From: Acidobacteriota bacterium
Lineage (GTDB): Bacteria; Acidobacteriota; Vicinamibacteria; Vicinamibacterales; UBA2999
DNA length: 64,000 nucleotides
Direction: 5' to 3'
Assembly (NCBI GenBank): GCA_020851565.1
Contig: JADZCN010000067.1
Coordinates: forward strand, 1 to 64,000
Of the stretch, positions 15,796-25,100 are shown in pieces; the first letter of the stretch is position 1; each line of letters starts with the position of its first letter. The translations under genes and the position numbers were made by a program. The notes below the pieces were generated by a model, which saw nothing but the letters and a program-made list of their open reading frames with translations, was not told the DNA's origin and ran no database searches.

Positions 15796-16226
15796 CGGCT
15801 CGAGACGCCGTGCGGCCAAGGCGCCTGTATCTCGACACCTCGGCCTATCTCGGAATCCTGCTGCGGGAAGAGCGAGCGGCGTCGCTGCCCGGAACCATGG
15901 CCGGGGCGGAACTCCTGTCGAGCGTCCTGCTGATACTCGAAGCCAGGCGCAACCTGATCCGCCTCGCACGCGAAGGCTCCCTGTCGCCCGAGGCGTACGA
16001 GGCGTGCATGAGCCAGGTGACCGAGGACATCGCGAAGTTCGAGCTCCGTGACCTCACGCTCGATCTCTGCGCGGGCGCGGTCCCGGCAGTCGGGACGCCC
16101 CGCTCCCTCGATCTGGCGCATCTTCGAACGGCCCTCTGGTTCCACCAGGAGCGCCCCCTGCACCGGTTCGTCAGTCTCGACGCCACCCAGCTGCAGGCCG
16201 CGCGGGAACTGGGGCTTCCCACGTAG
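15792..16226 (+). CDS. VapC-like PIN-domain toxin (module 2)
   Basis: PIN-domain protein of 144 aa starting at a GTG that overlaps the antitoxin stop. The catalytic acidic positions appear in RLYLDTSAYLGILL (Asp), LILEARRNLIRL (Glu), SLDLAHLRTALW (Asp) and FVSLDATQLQAA (Asp). It is a presumed RNase toxin neutralised by the preceding Phd-like protein. Confidence 0.87.
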   Translation: MTARDAVRPRRLYLDTSAYLGILLREERAASLPGTMAGAELLSSVLLILEARRNLIRLAREGSLSPEAYEACMSQVTEDIAKFELRDLTLDLCAGAVPAVGTPRSLDLAHLRTALWFHQERPLHRFVSLDATQLQAARELGLPT

Positions 16227-16255
16227 CTGCCCCAGCGCCGTGTTCCATGCCGCGC

Positions 16256-16316
16256 CTGTATTCGCGTTTGGCTCGCGTGTCTTCGCGTGTTTCGTGCCCT
16301 TCGTGCTCGTAAACGC
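16256..16316 (-). repeat. Degenerate ~9-bp array (TTCGCGTGT / TTCGTGCCC)
   Basis: Imperfect units TTCGCGTTT, TCGCGTGTC, TTCGCGTGT, TTCGTGCCC and TTCGTGCTC lie between the toxin gene and the convergent ADOP permease. On the permease sense strand the array is purine-rich and starts at its stop codon. Confidence 0.65.
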
Positions 16317-18968
16317 CTACTCGGTGCGGAGCGCGATCAGCGGATCCACGGTCGTCGCGCGTCGCGCGGGGGCGAGACACGCGAGCGTGGCCGCGGCCAG
16401 GAACGCCACGACGACGCCCGCGATGATGAGCGGGTCGCGCGGCGTCGTCTGATACAGGTAGGCCGAGAGCACACGGCCCGCAACGGCGGCGCCGAGCACA
16501 CCCAGGGCGAGTCCCACACCCACCAGGACGAGCCCTTGCCGCAGCACCATCGCCATCACCGCCGGCCGCGTGGCGCCGAGCGCCATGCGCACGCCGAACT
16601 CGCGCGTGCGCTGGGTGACGGAGGTGGCGATGACGCCCCCGAGGCCCGCCAGCGTCACGAGGAGCGCCAGCCCCGCGAAGATGCTCAGGAGCGTCGCCGT
16701 CAGGCGCGGCGCCGCGAGCGCCTCCGCACGCAGGTCGTCCAGGGTCTGCACCCGTTCCACCGGCTGGTTCGGGTCGACGGCATGAACGGTCTGCCGCAGC
16801 GTGGCGGCAAACCCGTCAGGCGATCCCGCGGTCCGCACCAGCACCTGCCCGGCGAAGGTCTGCGGCGACTGTGTCAGGGGCAAGTAGACCTGAGCCACCG
16901 TCTCCTGCGCGAGGCCGAACTGCCGGACGTCGCCGACGACGCCGACAACGGTGAACCAGTCCTCGCCGCGGTTGAACGTCACGCGAGTTCCGATCGGATC
17001 GTGACCGTCCCAGTAGCGCGACATCGCCCGATTGATGACGGCGACGCGCAGGCTCTCGTCCGTGTCGAGCGGGCCGAATCTCCGCCCGCTCAGGAGGGGG
17101 ATGCCGATGGTCTCGAAGTACCGGTCGCTGGCAATCCGGATGTCCGTCGCCGGCCGCCGGTCGGGATCATCGGTGACCCGGTTCTCGATGTCGAATCGGA
17201 TGGTGCCCGGAGCGGCGCCCGCCAGCGGCACCGCGTTGGTGATGGCCGCCGACACGACCCCGGGCTGTCCCTCGAGCCGCTCGAGCACGGGCAGGTAGAG
17301 CCTTCGCAGTGCGCTGATGTTGCCGTACCGGGAGAAGTTGCCGTAGATCTCGGCCGACAATACGCCGTCGGACCGGTAGCCGGCGTCCACCTGCTGCAGG
17401 CGGTAGAAGCTGGCCAGCAGCAGGCCGGCGCCCACGAGCAGGACGACCGACACCGCCACCTGCGCGACGATGAGCGCGCTCTGCATCCTGCGACGTCCCG
17501 CTCCGTCCCCCGCCTGGTTGCCGCCCTGCTTCAGCGCCGTCGTCAGATTCACCCGCGCACCAAGCGCCGGCAGCGTGCCGAACAGCAGGCCCGTGACGAT
17601 GGAGACGAGCATCGTGAAGCCGAGGACCGCCGGATCGATGGACACCTCGCCGGTGCGCGCCGTGAACCGCCCGACGAAAGTGGTCAGCATGCCGACGGTG
17701 GCCACGGCAAACGCCACGCCCACGGCGCCGCCCGCCGCGGCCAGCAACGTGCTCTCGGTGAGGAGCTGGCGAACCAGGCGGCCCCGGCCCGCGCCGAGCG
17801 CCGAGCGGAGCGCCAGCTCGCGATCGCGCCCCAGCATCCGCGCAAGGGTGAGGTTCGCCACGTTCGCGCACGCGATGAGCAGCACCAGGCTGGTGATGCC
17901 CATCAGGATGAGCAGCAGCTCGCGCGCGCCCTCGGTGAGCGCCGACCGCACGTCCACGGCCGTGGCCTGGAAGCCGGACGTGGCCGTGCGATACACGCCG
18001 GCGTGGTCCGCGGTGAAGCGGCGATTGATGGTGGCGATGGCGGCCGCGGCCTCTTCGTGCGTGTGGCCTTCCTTCACGCGGCCGAAGACGCTGAGCCCGG
18101 CGAACGCCCGCCGGTTCCGGGGAATGGTCCTCTCCGCCGCGGCGCGGAACGGGCACGCCAGCACCGGCATGTAGACGTCGTTCTCCTGCGGGTAGTGCGG
18201 CACGTTGGGCAGCACGCCAATGACGCGGTGCGGGCGGTCGTTCATCTCGAACACCTGCCCCACGATGTCCGGGTCGCCGCCGAACTTCGTGCGCCAGTAC
18301 GTGTGGCTGAGCACCAGTACCGCCTCCGCCCCCGGCACATCGTCCGACGCCACGAACGTGCGCCCGAGCACCGGCTTGATCCCGAGCAGGTCGAAGAAGT
18401 TCGCCGACACGACGCCCGTGCTCACGCGGTCCGGCTCACCCCGGTTCAGCAGGTCGAAGTTCATCTGGTGGTACTCGACCAGGCCGTCGAAGACCTCCGC
18501 CTGTTCCCGGTAGTCGAAGTACTCCGCGATGGCGACACCGACCGTGTTCTGCCCGGTGAGCGGCGCAGACTGGCGGACGACGACCAGCCTATCGCCGTGC
18601 TCATAGGGCAGCGGCTTCAGAAGCACGCCGTTGATGACGCTGAAGATGGCGGTGTTGGCGCCGATGCCGAGCCCCAGGGTGAGGACGGCGAGCAGCGCGT
18701 AGCCGGGGTTCTTGCCCAGCGTGCGCACGCCGTAGCGGATGTCCTGCACGAGCTCGTCCACCCAGCTGATGCCGCGCGCCTCCCGAACGTCCGCGTTGTG
18801 CTTGTCCATGGGACCGAAGTTCCTGACCGCCCGCCGCCGGGCTTCGTCCTGGCCGAGCCCGCTCCGCACGAGCTTCGCCGTCTCCTGCTCGAGATGAAAC
18901 CGCACCTCGGCATCGAACTCACGATCGACGTGCCGCCTCCGCCACCACGCCACCAGCTCGCGCAGCAT
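16317..18968 (-). CDS. ADOP-type ABC transporter permease
   Basis: MacB/FtsX-like permease of 883 aa. A soluble helical N-terminus (residues 1 to about 65, FDAEVRFHLEQETAKLVRSG) is characteristic of acidobacterial ADOP (duplicated orphaned permease) proteins. It is followed by two copies of the unit helix, MacB periplasmic core and three-helix FtsX domain (SALGAGRGRLVRQLLTES; later MALGATRPAVMAMVLRQG). No ATPase gene is adjacent, as is usual for this family. GGAGG lies 4 nt before the ATG. The PadR regulator sits just upstream on the same strand, separated by a repeat array. It is probably an efflux or envelope-stress permease; the substrate is unknown. Confidence 0.88.
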   Translation of the reverse strand: MLRELVAWWRRRHVDREFDAEVRFHLEQETAKLVRSGLGQDEARRRAVRNFGPMDKHNADVREARGISWVDELVQDIRYGVRTLGKNPGYALLAVLTLGLGIGANTAIFSVINGVLLKPLPYEHGDRLVVVRQSAPLTGQNTVGVAIAEYFDYREQAEVFDGLVEYHQMNFDLLNRGEPDRVSTGVVSANFFDLLGIKPVLGRTFVASDDVPGAEAVLVLSHTYWRTKFGGDPDIVGQVFEMNDRPHRVIGVLPNVPHYPQENDVYMPVLACPFRAAAERTIPRNRRAFAGLSVFGRVKEGHTHEEAAAAIATINRRFTADHAGVYRTATSGFQATAVDVRSALTEGARELLLILMGITSLVLLIACANVANLTLARMLGRDRELALRSALGAGRGRLVRQLLTESTLLAAAGGAVGVAFAVATVGMLTTFVGRFTARTGEVSIDPAVLGFTMLVSIVTGLLFGTLPALGARVNLTTALKQGGNQAGDGAGRRRMQSALIVAQVAVSVVLLVGAGLLLASFYRLQQVDAGYRSDGVLSAEIYGNFSRYGNISALRRLYLPVLERLEGQPGVVSAAITNAVPLAGAAPGTIRFDIENRVTDDPDRRPATDIRIASDRYFETIGIPLLSGRRFGPLDTDESLRVAVINRAMSRYWDGHDPIGTRVTFNRGEDWFTVVGVVGDVRQFGLAQETVAQVYLPLTQSPQTFAGQVLVRTAGSPDGFAATLRQTVHAVDPNQPVERVQTLDDLRAEALAAPRLTATLLSIFAGLALLVTLAGLGGVIATSVTQRTREFGVRMALGATRPAVMAMVLRQGLVLVGVGLALGVLGAAVAGRVLSAYLYQTTPRDPLIIAGVVVAFLAAATLACLAPARRATTVDPLIALRTE

Positions 18969-18982
18969 GCCGCCTCCAAAGC

Positions 18983-19077
18983 GAACCCCAGAACCTCAGA
19001 ACCTCAGAACCTCAGAACCCCAGAACCCGAGAACCCCCGAACCCGAGAACCCCGAACCCGAGAACCCGAGAACCTCA
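18983..19077 (-). repeat. 8-bp tandem array (AGAACCTC family) after padR
   Basis: About eleven copies of AGAACCTC and variants (AGAACCCC, AGAACCCG) fill the PadR-permease gap. On the sense strand it reads GAGGTTCT, and the PadR TGA is part of the first unit. The permease ribosome site (GGAGG) lies beyond the array. The same unit occurs at 19419-19464 and 50251-50291. Confidence 0.93.
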
Positions 19078-19416
19078 GAACCCTTCTGAGCCCCCCAGCA
19101 CCTTCCCCACCGCCTCGGTCATCCGCTCCCAGCTCTCCGTCTCGGCGCGCAGCTGCTTCTGCCCCGCGCGCGTGAGCTGGTAGAACTTCGCCTGCCGGTT
19201 CTGCTCCGTCGCGCGCCACTCCGCAGACAGCCACCCGGCCGTCTCGAGCCGGTGCAGCGCCGGGTAGAGCGACCCCTGGTTCACGCGCAGCACGTCGTCC
19301 GACATCTGCTGGATGCGCTGCGAGATGGCCCAGCCGTGCATGGGACCCAACGCGAGCGTGCGCAGGATGAGCAGGTCGAGGGTGCCTTGCAGGAGGTCGA
19401 GGGGGCGGGGGGGCAT
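19075..19416 (-). CDS. PadR-family transcriptional repressor
   Basis: 113-aa winged-helix regulator. [20 protein letters not shown] and [11 protein letters not shown] are the canonical PadR N-terminus, [19 protein letters not shown] is the recognition helix and wing, and the C-terminal helix is a short dimerization segment. ATG 19416 gives the standard PadR length; no Shine-Dalgarno precedes it, and the leader is an 8-bp repeat array. A strong palindrome overlaps its predicted promoter. PadR genes next to ADOP permeases are a common acidobacterial pair, and the protein probably represses itself and the permease gene in response to a small ligand. Confidence 0.9.
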   Translation of the reverse strand: MPPRPLDLLQGTLDLLILRTLALGPMHGWAISQRIQQMSDDVLRVNQGSLYPALHRLETAGWLSAEWRATEQNRQAKFYQLTRAGQKQLRAETESWERMTEAVGKVLGGSEGF

Positions 19417-19418
19417 CG

Positions 19419-19464
19419 GGTTCTGGGGTTCTGGGGTTCTGGGGTTCTCGGGTTCTCGGGTTCT
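19419..19464 (-). repeat. 8-bp array in the padR leader
   Basis: Units GGTTCTGG and GGTTCTCG on the plus strand, six copies: the same family as 18983-19077 but in opposite orientation. It lies in the predicted 5' untranslated region of padR, so padR is flanked by inverted copies of the array. Confidence 0.9.
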
Positions 19465-19472
19465 GTCGAGAA

Positions 19473-19509
19473 TCGACAAAAGGATCGCGCCGCTTTTGTC
19501 GAATGTCAA
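19473..19509 (-). promoter_or_regulatory. padR promoter with palindromic operator
   Basis: TCGACAAAAG (19473-19482), a 10-bp spacer, then CTTTTGTCGA (19493-19502): a perfect inverted repeat. On the minus strand a consensus TTGACA (19509-19504) is followed by 17 bp and GATCCT (19486-19481) as a weak -10. The palindrome covers the spacer and the -10, a classic repressor position. Confidence 0.7.
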
Positions 19510-19546
19510 CAAGAGCGGCACAACGGGCTGGGACGAGTGGTGTGGA

Positions 19547-20338
19547 CTACTTCGCCGCCATCGACTTCTGCAGCGCCTCGATGGTCACGTCGATCTTGAA
19601 CTGGATGCCGATCTTCCCCAGCTCGGGGCTGGCCTTCGTCGGGTCGCCGCTGACGCCACTGCCCTCGAAGCCGCCCATGCTGGCGCGCTTGTCGGGGCGA
19701 ATCATCTTCGGGTTCACGAACCACAACTGCGAGGTGTCCGTGATGCCGGCGTGGCTGCCAATCTGCTGCTTCGTGAAGCCCTGCTTCTCCAGGTACGCCG
19801 AGAAGCGCCCGCTCGAGTAGTACTCCGGGATGAAGTGGACGCGGACCCCGGTGCCCGCCCATTCCTTGTTGAGCATGGCCGCGACGGCCGCCATCCCCTT
19901 CTGGTTGCCGCCGCTGTCGCCGATCATCACGATGTCCTTGAAGCCGTTCACCTTGAAGCTGCGCGCGGTGTACTCCAGCAGCTTCTGGTAGTGCTCCTCG
20001 GGCAAGGTGATGGCGCCGGGAAAGCGCATGTGCCCGCTCGGCGGATCCAGGTTGCCCTCGGGCACGAAGGCCACCACCGGGCCGACCAGGGCGTTGCCCA
20101 GCTTCTTCGCAATCTCGCCAGCCGTGTGGTGAATGATGAAGTTGTGCTTGCCCATCACCATGTGCGGCCCGTTCTGCTCGGTGCCGCCGGTGGGCAGGAT
20201 GACGGTGGTCTTGCCGCCCTTGATGGCGTCGCGAATCTCGGTCCAGGTGAGCTCTTCGATGTAGACGGAGTCCTGCGCCCCGGCAGGGGCGGCAACAGAC
20301 AGGGCCAGGCTCGCGGCCAGCAGCGTGCGAACGATCAT
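19547..20338 (-). CDS. Periplasmic creatininase-family protein
   Basis: 263-aa protein with a signal peptide ([20 protein letters not shown]) and the creatininase fold: [59 protein letters not shown] and [13 protein letters not shown]. The family motif EQHGPHLPLxTD is altered to [13 protein letters not shown], and NGHGGN to IGDSGGN, so the metal site differs from classical creatininases. GGAGGA precedes the ATG, and a perfect TATAAT lies about 30 nt upstream. It may hydrolyse a cyclic amide in the periplasm or have a changed activity. Secreted versions like this are frequent in Acidobacteriota. Confidence 0.8.
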   Translation of the reverse strand: MIVRTLLAASLALSVAAPAGAQDSVYIEELTWTEIRDAIKGGKTTVILPTGGTEQNGPHMVMGKHNFIIHHTAGEIAKKLGNALVGPVVAFVPEGNLDPPSGHMRFPGAITLPEEHYQKLLEYTARSFKVNGFKDIVMIGDSGGNQKGMAAVAAMLNKEWAGTGVRVHFIPEYYSSGRFSAYLEKQGFTKQQIGSHAGITDTSQLWFVNPKMIRPDKRASMGGFEGSGVSGDPTKASPELGKIGIQFKIDVTIEALQKSMAAK

Positions 20339-20366
20339 GTGTCCTCCGGGCAGGTGATTCGCGCCG

Positions 20367-20372
20367 ATTATA
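20367..20372 (-). promoter_or_regulatory. -10 box (TATAAT) of the creatininase-like gene
   Basis: Perfect TATAAT on the minus strand, giving a leader of about 22 nt that contains the GGAGGA ribosome site. The -35 region at 17 bp (CCGGGC) does not match the consensus. Confidence 0.5.
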
Positions 20373-20397
20373 CGGCGCAGCCCGGACGGGCCCGGCA

Positions 20398-21234
20398 TCA
20401 CGCGATGCGCAGGCAGTGTGCACCGCTCGCATGCCGGCGCGCCGTGCGCGCGAGATGCGCATGGATGGTCCCCGCGTGCAGCCCATTGCGCGCGCTCATC
20501 ATCGCGGCGATCCCGCCGGTGACGACGGCGGCGGCCATCGACGTTCCGCCCACCCACCTGGGCCCCAGCGCACCCAGGGTGCGCACCGCCATGCCGGGGG
20601 CCCACACGTCAGGCGCCGTTGCGCTGCGCCCCGACGCCGCCGCAAGCCGGTCACTTCGGTCCAGGGCCCCTACCGACACCACACCCGGATACGCAGCCGG
20701 GTATCCGACCGTGGCCTGGTCGTTGCCCGTCGCCGCCACGATCACGATGCCTGCCTCGAGGCACGCCGTCACGGCCTCGTACAGCGCCGTCGAGTGACTC
20801 ACCGTGAACGATACGTTGATGAGGCGAACCCGCCGCCCTTCAACCGAAGCGCGGGCCAGCCATCGCAGTCCGGCAGCCGCCTGCTCCGGCGTGGCCTCGA
20901 AGCGTCGCTGCCCATCCGCCTGCCTGAGTACCGACGCGAACACGATGGATGCGCGGGGCGCCACACCATGGGCCGACGCCGCGATCAGGCTGGCGACCGA
21001 TGTGCCGTGCGAGCTGGGCAGAGGCACGGCCGCGGCCTCCGATCCATCCGCCGCGAACGCGCGTACATCAGGCACCGCTCGGGCGAGGGCCGGCTCCACC
21101 GGGTGCAGCCAGCTGTCCGCCACGCCAACGACGATGCCCTCTCCCGCCACGGCGCGATTCCACCGCCCGATGTGCTCGAGGTGCCAACAATCGGCGGCGG
21201 TGGCTGAGACCGCACCGTCGCTCATCACGTGCAC
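20398..21234 (-). CDS. Subtilisin-like serine protease (S8), no signal peptide
   Basis: 278-aa subtilase with a complete catalytic set: Asp40 in VVGVADSWLHP, His76 in SSHGTSVASLIA, the oxyanion Asn171 in VAATGNDQATVGYPA and Ser232 in GGTSMAAAVVTG. It is near the minimal size of the catalytic domain, with no recognisable pro-domain and no signal peptide, so it is probably cytoplasmic. The start may be GTG 21234, GTG 21228 or ATG 21225; none has a strong ribosome site. It begins 11 bp after the stop of the unknown 297-aa protein, as the last gene of the sigma/CHAT unit, which suggests a downstream protease or effector of that system. The operon role is inference. Confidence 0.88.
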   Translation of the reverse strand: MHVMSDGAVSATAADCWHLEHIGRWNRAVAGEGIVVGVADSWLHPVEPALARAVPDVRAFAADGSEAAAVPLPSSHGTSVASLIAASAHGVAPRASIVFASVLRQADGQRRFEATPEQAAAGLRWLARASVEGRRVRLINVSFTVSHSTALYEAVTACLEAGIVIVAATGNDQATVGYPAAYPGVVSVGALDRSDRLAAASGRSATAPDVWAPGMAVRTLGALGPRWVGGTSMAAAVVTGGIAAMMSARNGLHAGTIHAHLARTARRHASGAHCLRIA

Positions 21235-21245
21235 GGCCCCGGCCG

Positions 21246-22139
21246 CTACTCGAGTTCGTTGACCGCGGCCATCAGGCAGAACAGCGGCTCCACCGTCGCC
21301 TCGCCCGGCCGACGCGCCGGCCTCGGACGCCTCACCGGAACCGGCCGCCGGTCCGCGTTCGTGAAGAGCGTGCTGAAGCCCGTGAAGTGGACGAGGCGGT
21401 CCGGGTCCTCTCCCGCTGGCAGGTCCCTGGACAGCGCGCTGATGAAGACAGCGCAGTCCCGCCCGAACGCGATCGACTTCTCGTCGGCGCTCCCGAACCC
21501 GCGCGAGACCAGGACGGGGTCGTCGTCGCTAACGCGCCAGTGGATCCGGTCCGTGAAAGGCTGGACGTAGCTCGCATCGACCTGGGGCTCGAACGCCCAG
21601 TGCGACTCGCGATTCTGCTGCGACCTCGGCTCTCTCGGCCTCACGGATCCATCGCCCAACGCCGCCGTGAAGGAGATGATCCCGCTGCCCGCAGGCGGAT
21701 GCGCCGGATTCTCGCGCCACTGCGGCGCCTCCCCCAGCACGCGCTGGTAGTCCGGCAGCCACGCGATGTCTTCCCAGTTGTCGCCGTCCGGATCCACCGT
21801 CGGCGAGCCGGTCCGCGGCGGCCGGAGCCGATCCCGGAAATCCACGCCCGCGCGCCGCGCCGTCCTGAAGGACAGGGCCCTGCCGGTCAGGTCGAACTCG
21901 GCGAACTGGCCGGCCGTCGTCTCGACGATGCGCTCCGGGGTCCACGTGGACTCTCGGATCGCGTCGGCGGGCACGAGCAGGTGAGGCAGGTGACGGGGGA
22001 CTCCGGGCGCACTGTCCCCGAAGGCACCCACCATCGTCACCTGGTGACGCAGCTGCTCGCTCGCCCGGGCCGGCTCCGCCCCCGCGGGCCACCTGCGGAC
22101 CAGGCACACCATGCCACTGAACTGAACCTGCAGTCTCAT
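21246..22139 (-). CDS. Unknown protein in the CHAT-subtilase operon
   Basis: 297-aa protein of no family I can name. It starts MRLQVQFSGMVCLVRRWPAG, a beta-strand-like opening, and contains LPHLLVPADAI, GDNWEDIAWLPDYQRVLG and a beta-rich C-terminal half (ALGDGSVRPRE, WAFEPQVDASYVQPF, KSIAFGRDCAVFISALS). No signal peptide or membrane segment is seen. GGAGAG lies 7 nt before the ATG. It lies 24 bp after the TPR-CHAT gene and 11 bp before the subtilase, so it is very probably cotranscribed with both. It could be a substrate, adaptor or inhibitor of one of the two proteases; that is conjecture. Confidence 0.7.
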   Translation of the reverse strand: MRLQVQFSGMVCLVRRWPAGAEPARASEQLRHQVTMVGAFGDSAPGVPRHLPHLLVPADAIRESTWTPERIVETTAGQFAEFDLTGRALSFRTARRAGVDFRDRLRPPRTGSPTVDPDGDNWEDIAWLPDYQRVLGEAPQWRENPAHPPAGSGIISFTAALGDGSVRPREPRSQQNRESHWAFEPQVDASYVQPFTDRIHWRVSDDDPVLVSRGFGSADEKSIAFGRDCAVFISALSRDLPAGEDPDRLVHFTGFSTLFTNADRRPVPVRRPRPARRPGEATVEPLFCLMAAVNELE

Positions 22140-22163
22140 GCGTTCGCTCTCCGGTTGAGTGAA

Positions 22164-25100
22164 TCAGGACGTCGGCCTGGCCGCGCGGTTTCGCGTGAAC
22201 ACCTGCATGGCCGACCAGGCGAGGGGCGAAACGGCATCGCCTTCCGAGATGAGGGCCCGCTGCGCGGCGTTCAGGGCCGACGTGGCGTTGCCGGTGGCCG
22301 TGTACTCGGCATAGAAGGCACGGCTGATGCGGCCGGCGATGTGATCGTCCACCGTCCATCCTGAGGCGATGACGGTGCCGACGCCCGCGTCGAGGAAGGC
22401 GCGCGCCAGGCTGGCCGCTCCTTCCGCCCGTGAGAGCTGGCCTGCCGACCCGTCGCACGCCGAGAGGTACACCAGCTCCGTGCCTTGCAGGGGCTGCTGG
22501 CGAATCTCGCCGGCAAACCACAATCCGCGCGGATGGGCCTCGTCCGGAGCCAGCGCAATCCAACTGAGGTTGGGATACTCGGGATTGGCCAGGGCGTGCG
22601 TGGCGAAGTGGGCGACGCGCGCGCGCGTCAGGCGCTGTTGCACAGCGGCCGGAGTGGCCTGATCACCCACGAGGGCGGTCTCGCGATGCTGCAGGCCGAT
22701 GGCGATGGCTTCGTCCGGCGCCCGGGGCAGCGGCTTCAGGGAAGGGAATCCCGTGTGGTCGAACCGCTCCAGCCCCACCGCGATCATGTCGGCCGAGGGA
22801 TCGGCGGATGTCGATTCGGGGCGAGCGGTCAGATCGCTCCAGACCTCGATGGGGTTGCGCTCGGCCAGGTAACGGCCATCGGCCAGCCTGAGCGCGGCAA
22901 ACGGCACGTGGTGCATCGGACCGTCGGGGACAACGGCAAGCGTGGCGCCCTCCGGAACGAGGTCGATCCAGGGCAGGACCCAGCGGCGACCAAGGTCCGC
23001 AAGCAGGGTGTCGGTACTGGTGCGGTCCATGTGCGCGGCCGAAAGGAGCTGGAAGCGCCGGGCATCCCGCTCGAGCGCGGCCATGTTCACACCGAGCTCC
23101 ACGGCCCGCTGGCCGTTCCCGGTGAGGACGACGGCGAAGGTGCGCGAGTCGCTGACGAGGAACCGCACGGCCACGACGCCGGCCGGCACGCGCACGAGCG
23201 CCGCGGGATCCGTCCCGCGCCCGGCCAGCCGCATCGTGCCCATCTCGGCGGTGTCGAGGGCGCCAGTGATATCGCCGGTGGCCACGCGCAGGACGGCCGC
23301 CTGGCGGAACAGCGGCCACACGGTGTCGGCGTACGCCCATCGCAGGGTTTCGACCGCACGGGGCACCTGCCCGGCCGCGGCGTCGATCGCCTGCGTGAGA
23401 TCCTGCAGCGCGCCGGCCGTATCGCCCCTGGCGAGGCGCGCCGCGGCGGCGCTCTGCATCAATTGCGGGACGCGGACCACGGCGCCCGCCTCCGCCAGCC
23501 ATGCAGCCGCCGTCCGGCTCAGGGTGTCGGCGGTCTGCCCGGGCAGCATGCCGTGCGTGACCAGCACCTCGGTCTTCATCCGGGTCTGCACGGCCCCGGG
23601 AAGACTGGGCAGCAGATCTTCGGCAATCCGCAGATCTTCGAGCGCTAGGGCCGTGTCCCCGGCGGCGGCCCGCGCGCGTGCCCGATAGAGGTGGGCCTCG
23701 AACGTGAGGGTGGGCTGGCGATGGACTTCCGCAAGCGCAACAGCCTCGTCCTGCAGATGCACGGCCACCGCTGGCAGCCCCTGCCGGATGGCAGCGATCG
23801 CCGCGTTCACCCACGTCGTGTGCGGCCGCCTCGGGTTCCTGGCCGGCAGCGCGTCGCGGAGCGCCTCCACCCGATACCGCCACGCCTGGGCCGCATCGCC
23901 GACGAAGTCCAGCGCCTCGGCGGTCAGCGTCTTGAGGAAAACGCCGTTCTCGCGCTCGCCGAGCGCCGAGTAGAGGCGCGCGGCGCGCTCGTCGTGCGCC
24001 AGCGCCTCCTGCAGCCGGCCGCCGTTGGCGGCGAAGAGGCCCTGCGCCCAGGACAACCGCGCGTTGATCTCCGGGTACCGCTCGAGGTCCGGCGAGGCGC
24101 GCAGGCGACCCGCCGCCGCCGTGGCCACCGCCAGCTCTCCACGCAGGTAGCGAACGGCCATTTCGTGGACGGCGGCCCACAACCGATAGGGGCTTCCAGC
24201 CTGTTCGAACAACAGCCGGCTTTCGGTGAAGCCGCCGAGCGCCGTCGCGGCCTGCTCGCTCTCGTAGAGGCGGAGCGACTCGCCGAACCGCACGTGCGCC
24301 CGGGCCAGCGTCGCGCGCGTGGCCTCCGCTGTCGCGCCATCGATGAGCGCCACTTCCTCCGGCAGCGAGCGGTTGCCACGCGTGCCGAGCGACTCGGCGG
24401 CCACCCGGGCGAGCGCGAGGTACCCTTCCGCATCGGCGTGGCGCTGTTCGATACGCGCGCGCCCCCATTCGGCCAGCACGTGCATCTCGACGAACTCGCG
24501 CGCCCGCTGGGGGTCCTCGTCCGCAAGCACCCGCATGGACGGCACGGTGGTGGAGGCGAGCGAGGGGAACCCCTCGAGCGTCGGGCCTTCGTCGAGCGCG
24601 AGCGCCTGCGCGCGGCGACCCGCCTCGGCCACCCACGCATCGTCCTCGCCCTGACCCGTGGTCATCGCAATCACCTGCTGCCAGGCCTTCCGCGCCTCCC
24701 GGCGGAGCCCCAGGCGATCCAGCGCGAGCGCCCGGTTGAAGGCCGCCTCCTTCAGTGCGGGTTCGTGGGCGAGCGCCTGTTCGGCAGCGGTCAGCGCGCG
24801 GGGATAGTCGTAGGCGGTGGACTGCGCGTCGCCCCGGGCGATCAGGGCGGCCGCGAGGTCGGCCATGACGAGCGGGGCGTCGGGGGCATCGGCCAGCGCC
24901 AGGTGCAGCGCGCGCACGCCGTCGTCGTAGTAGCCCAGGAGCACCTGCGCCACGCCCCAGGCGTGCAGGTTGTCCACGGTCGGCCGCGCCTGGGACTCCT
25001 GCTGCAGCGCACCGGCGGCGGCCAGCAACGACAGGTTCGGCCTCGTGCCCTCCGTGCCTCGCGTCGCCGAGCGGAGGGGACCGTACTGGAAGCCGCCGGT

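Noticed and set aside
16287-19175. A 962-codon plus-strand open frame opposite the ADOP permease
   Set aside because: It has Arg/His/Gly-rich shadow composition and no recognisable domain. The minus strand encodes a complete permease and PadR.
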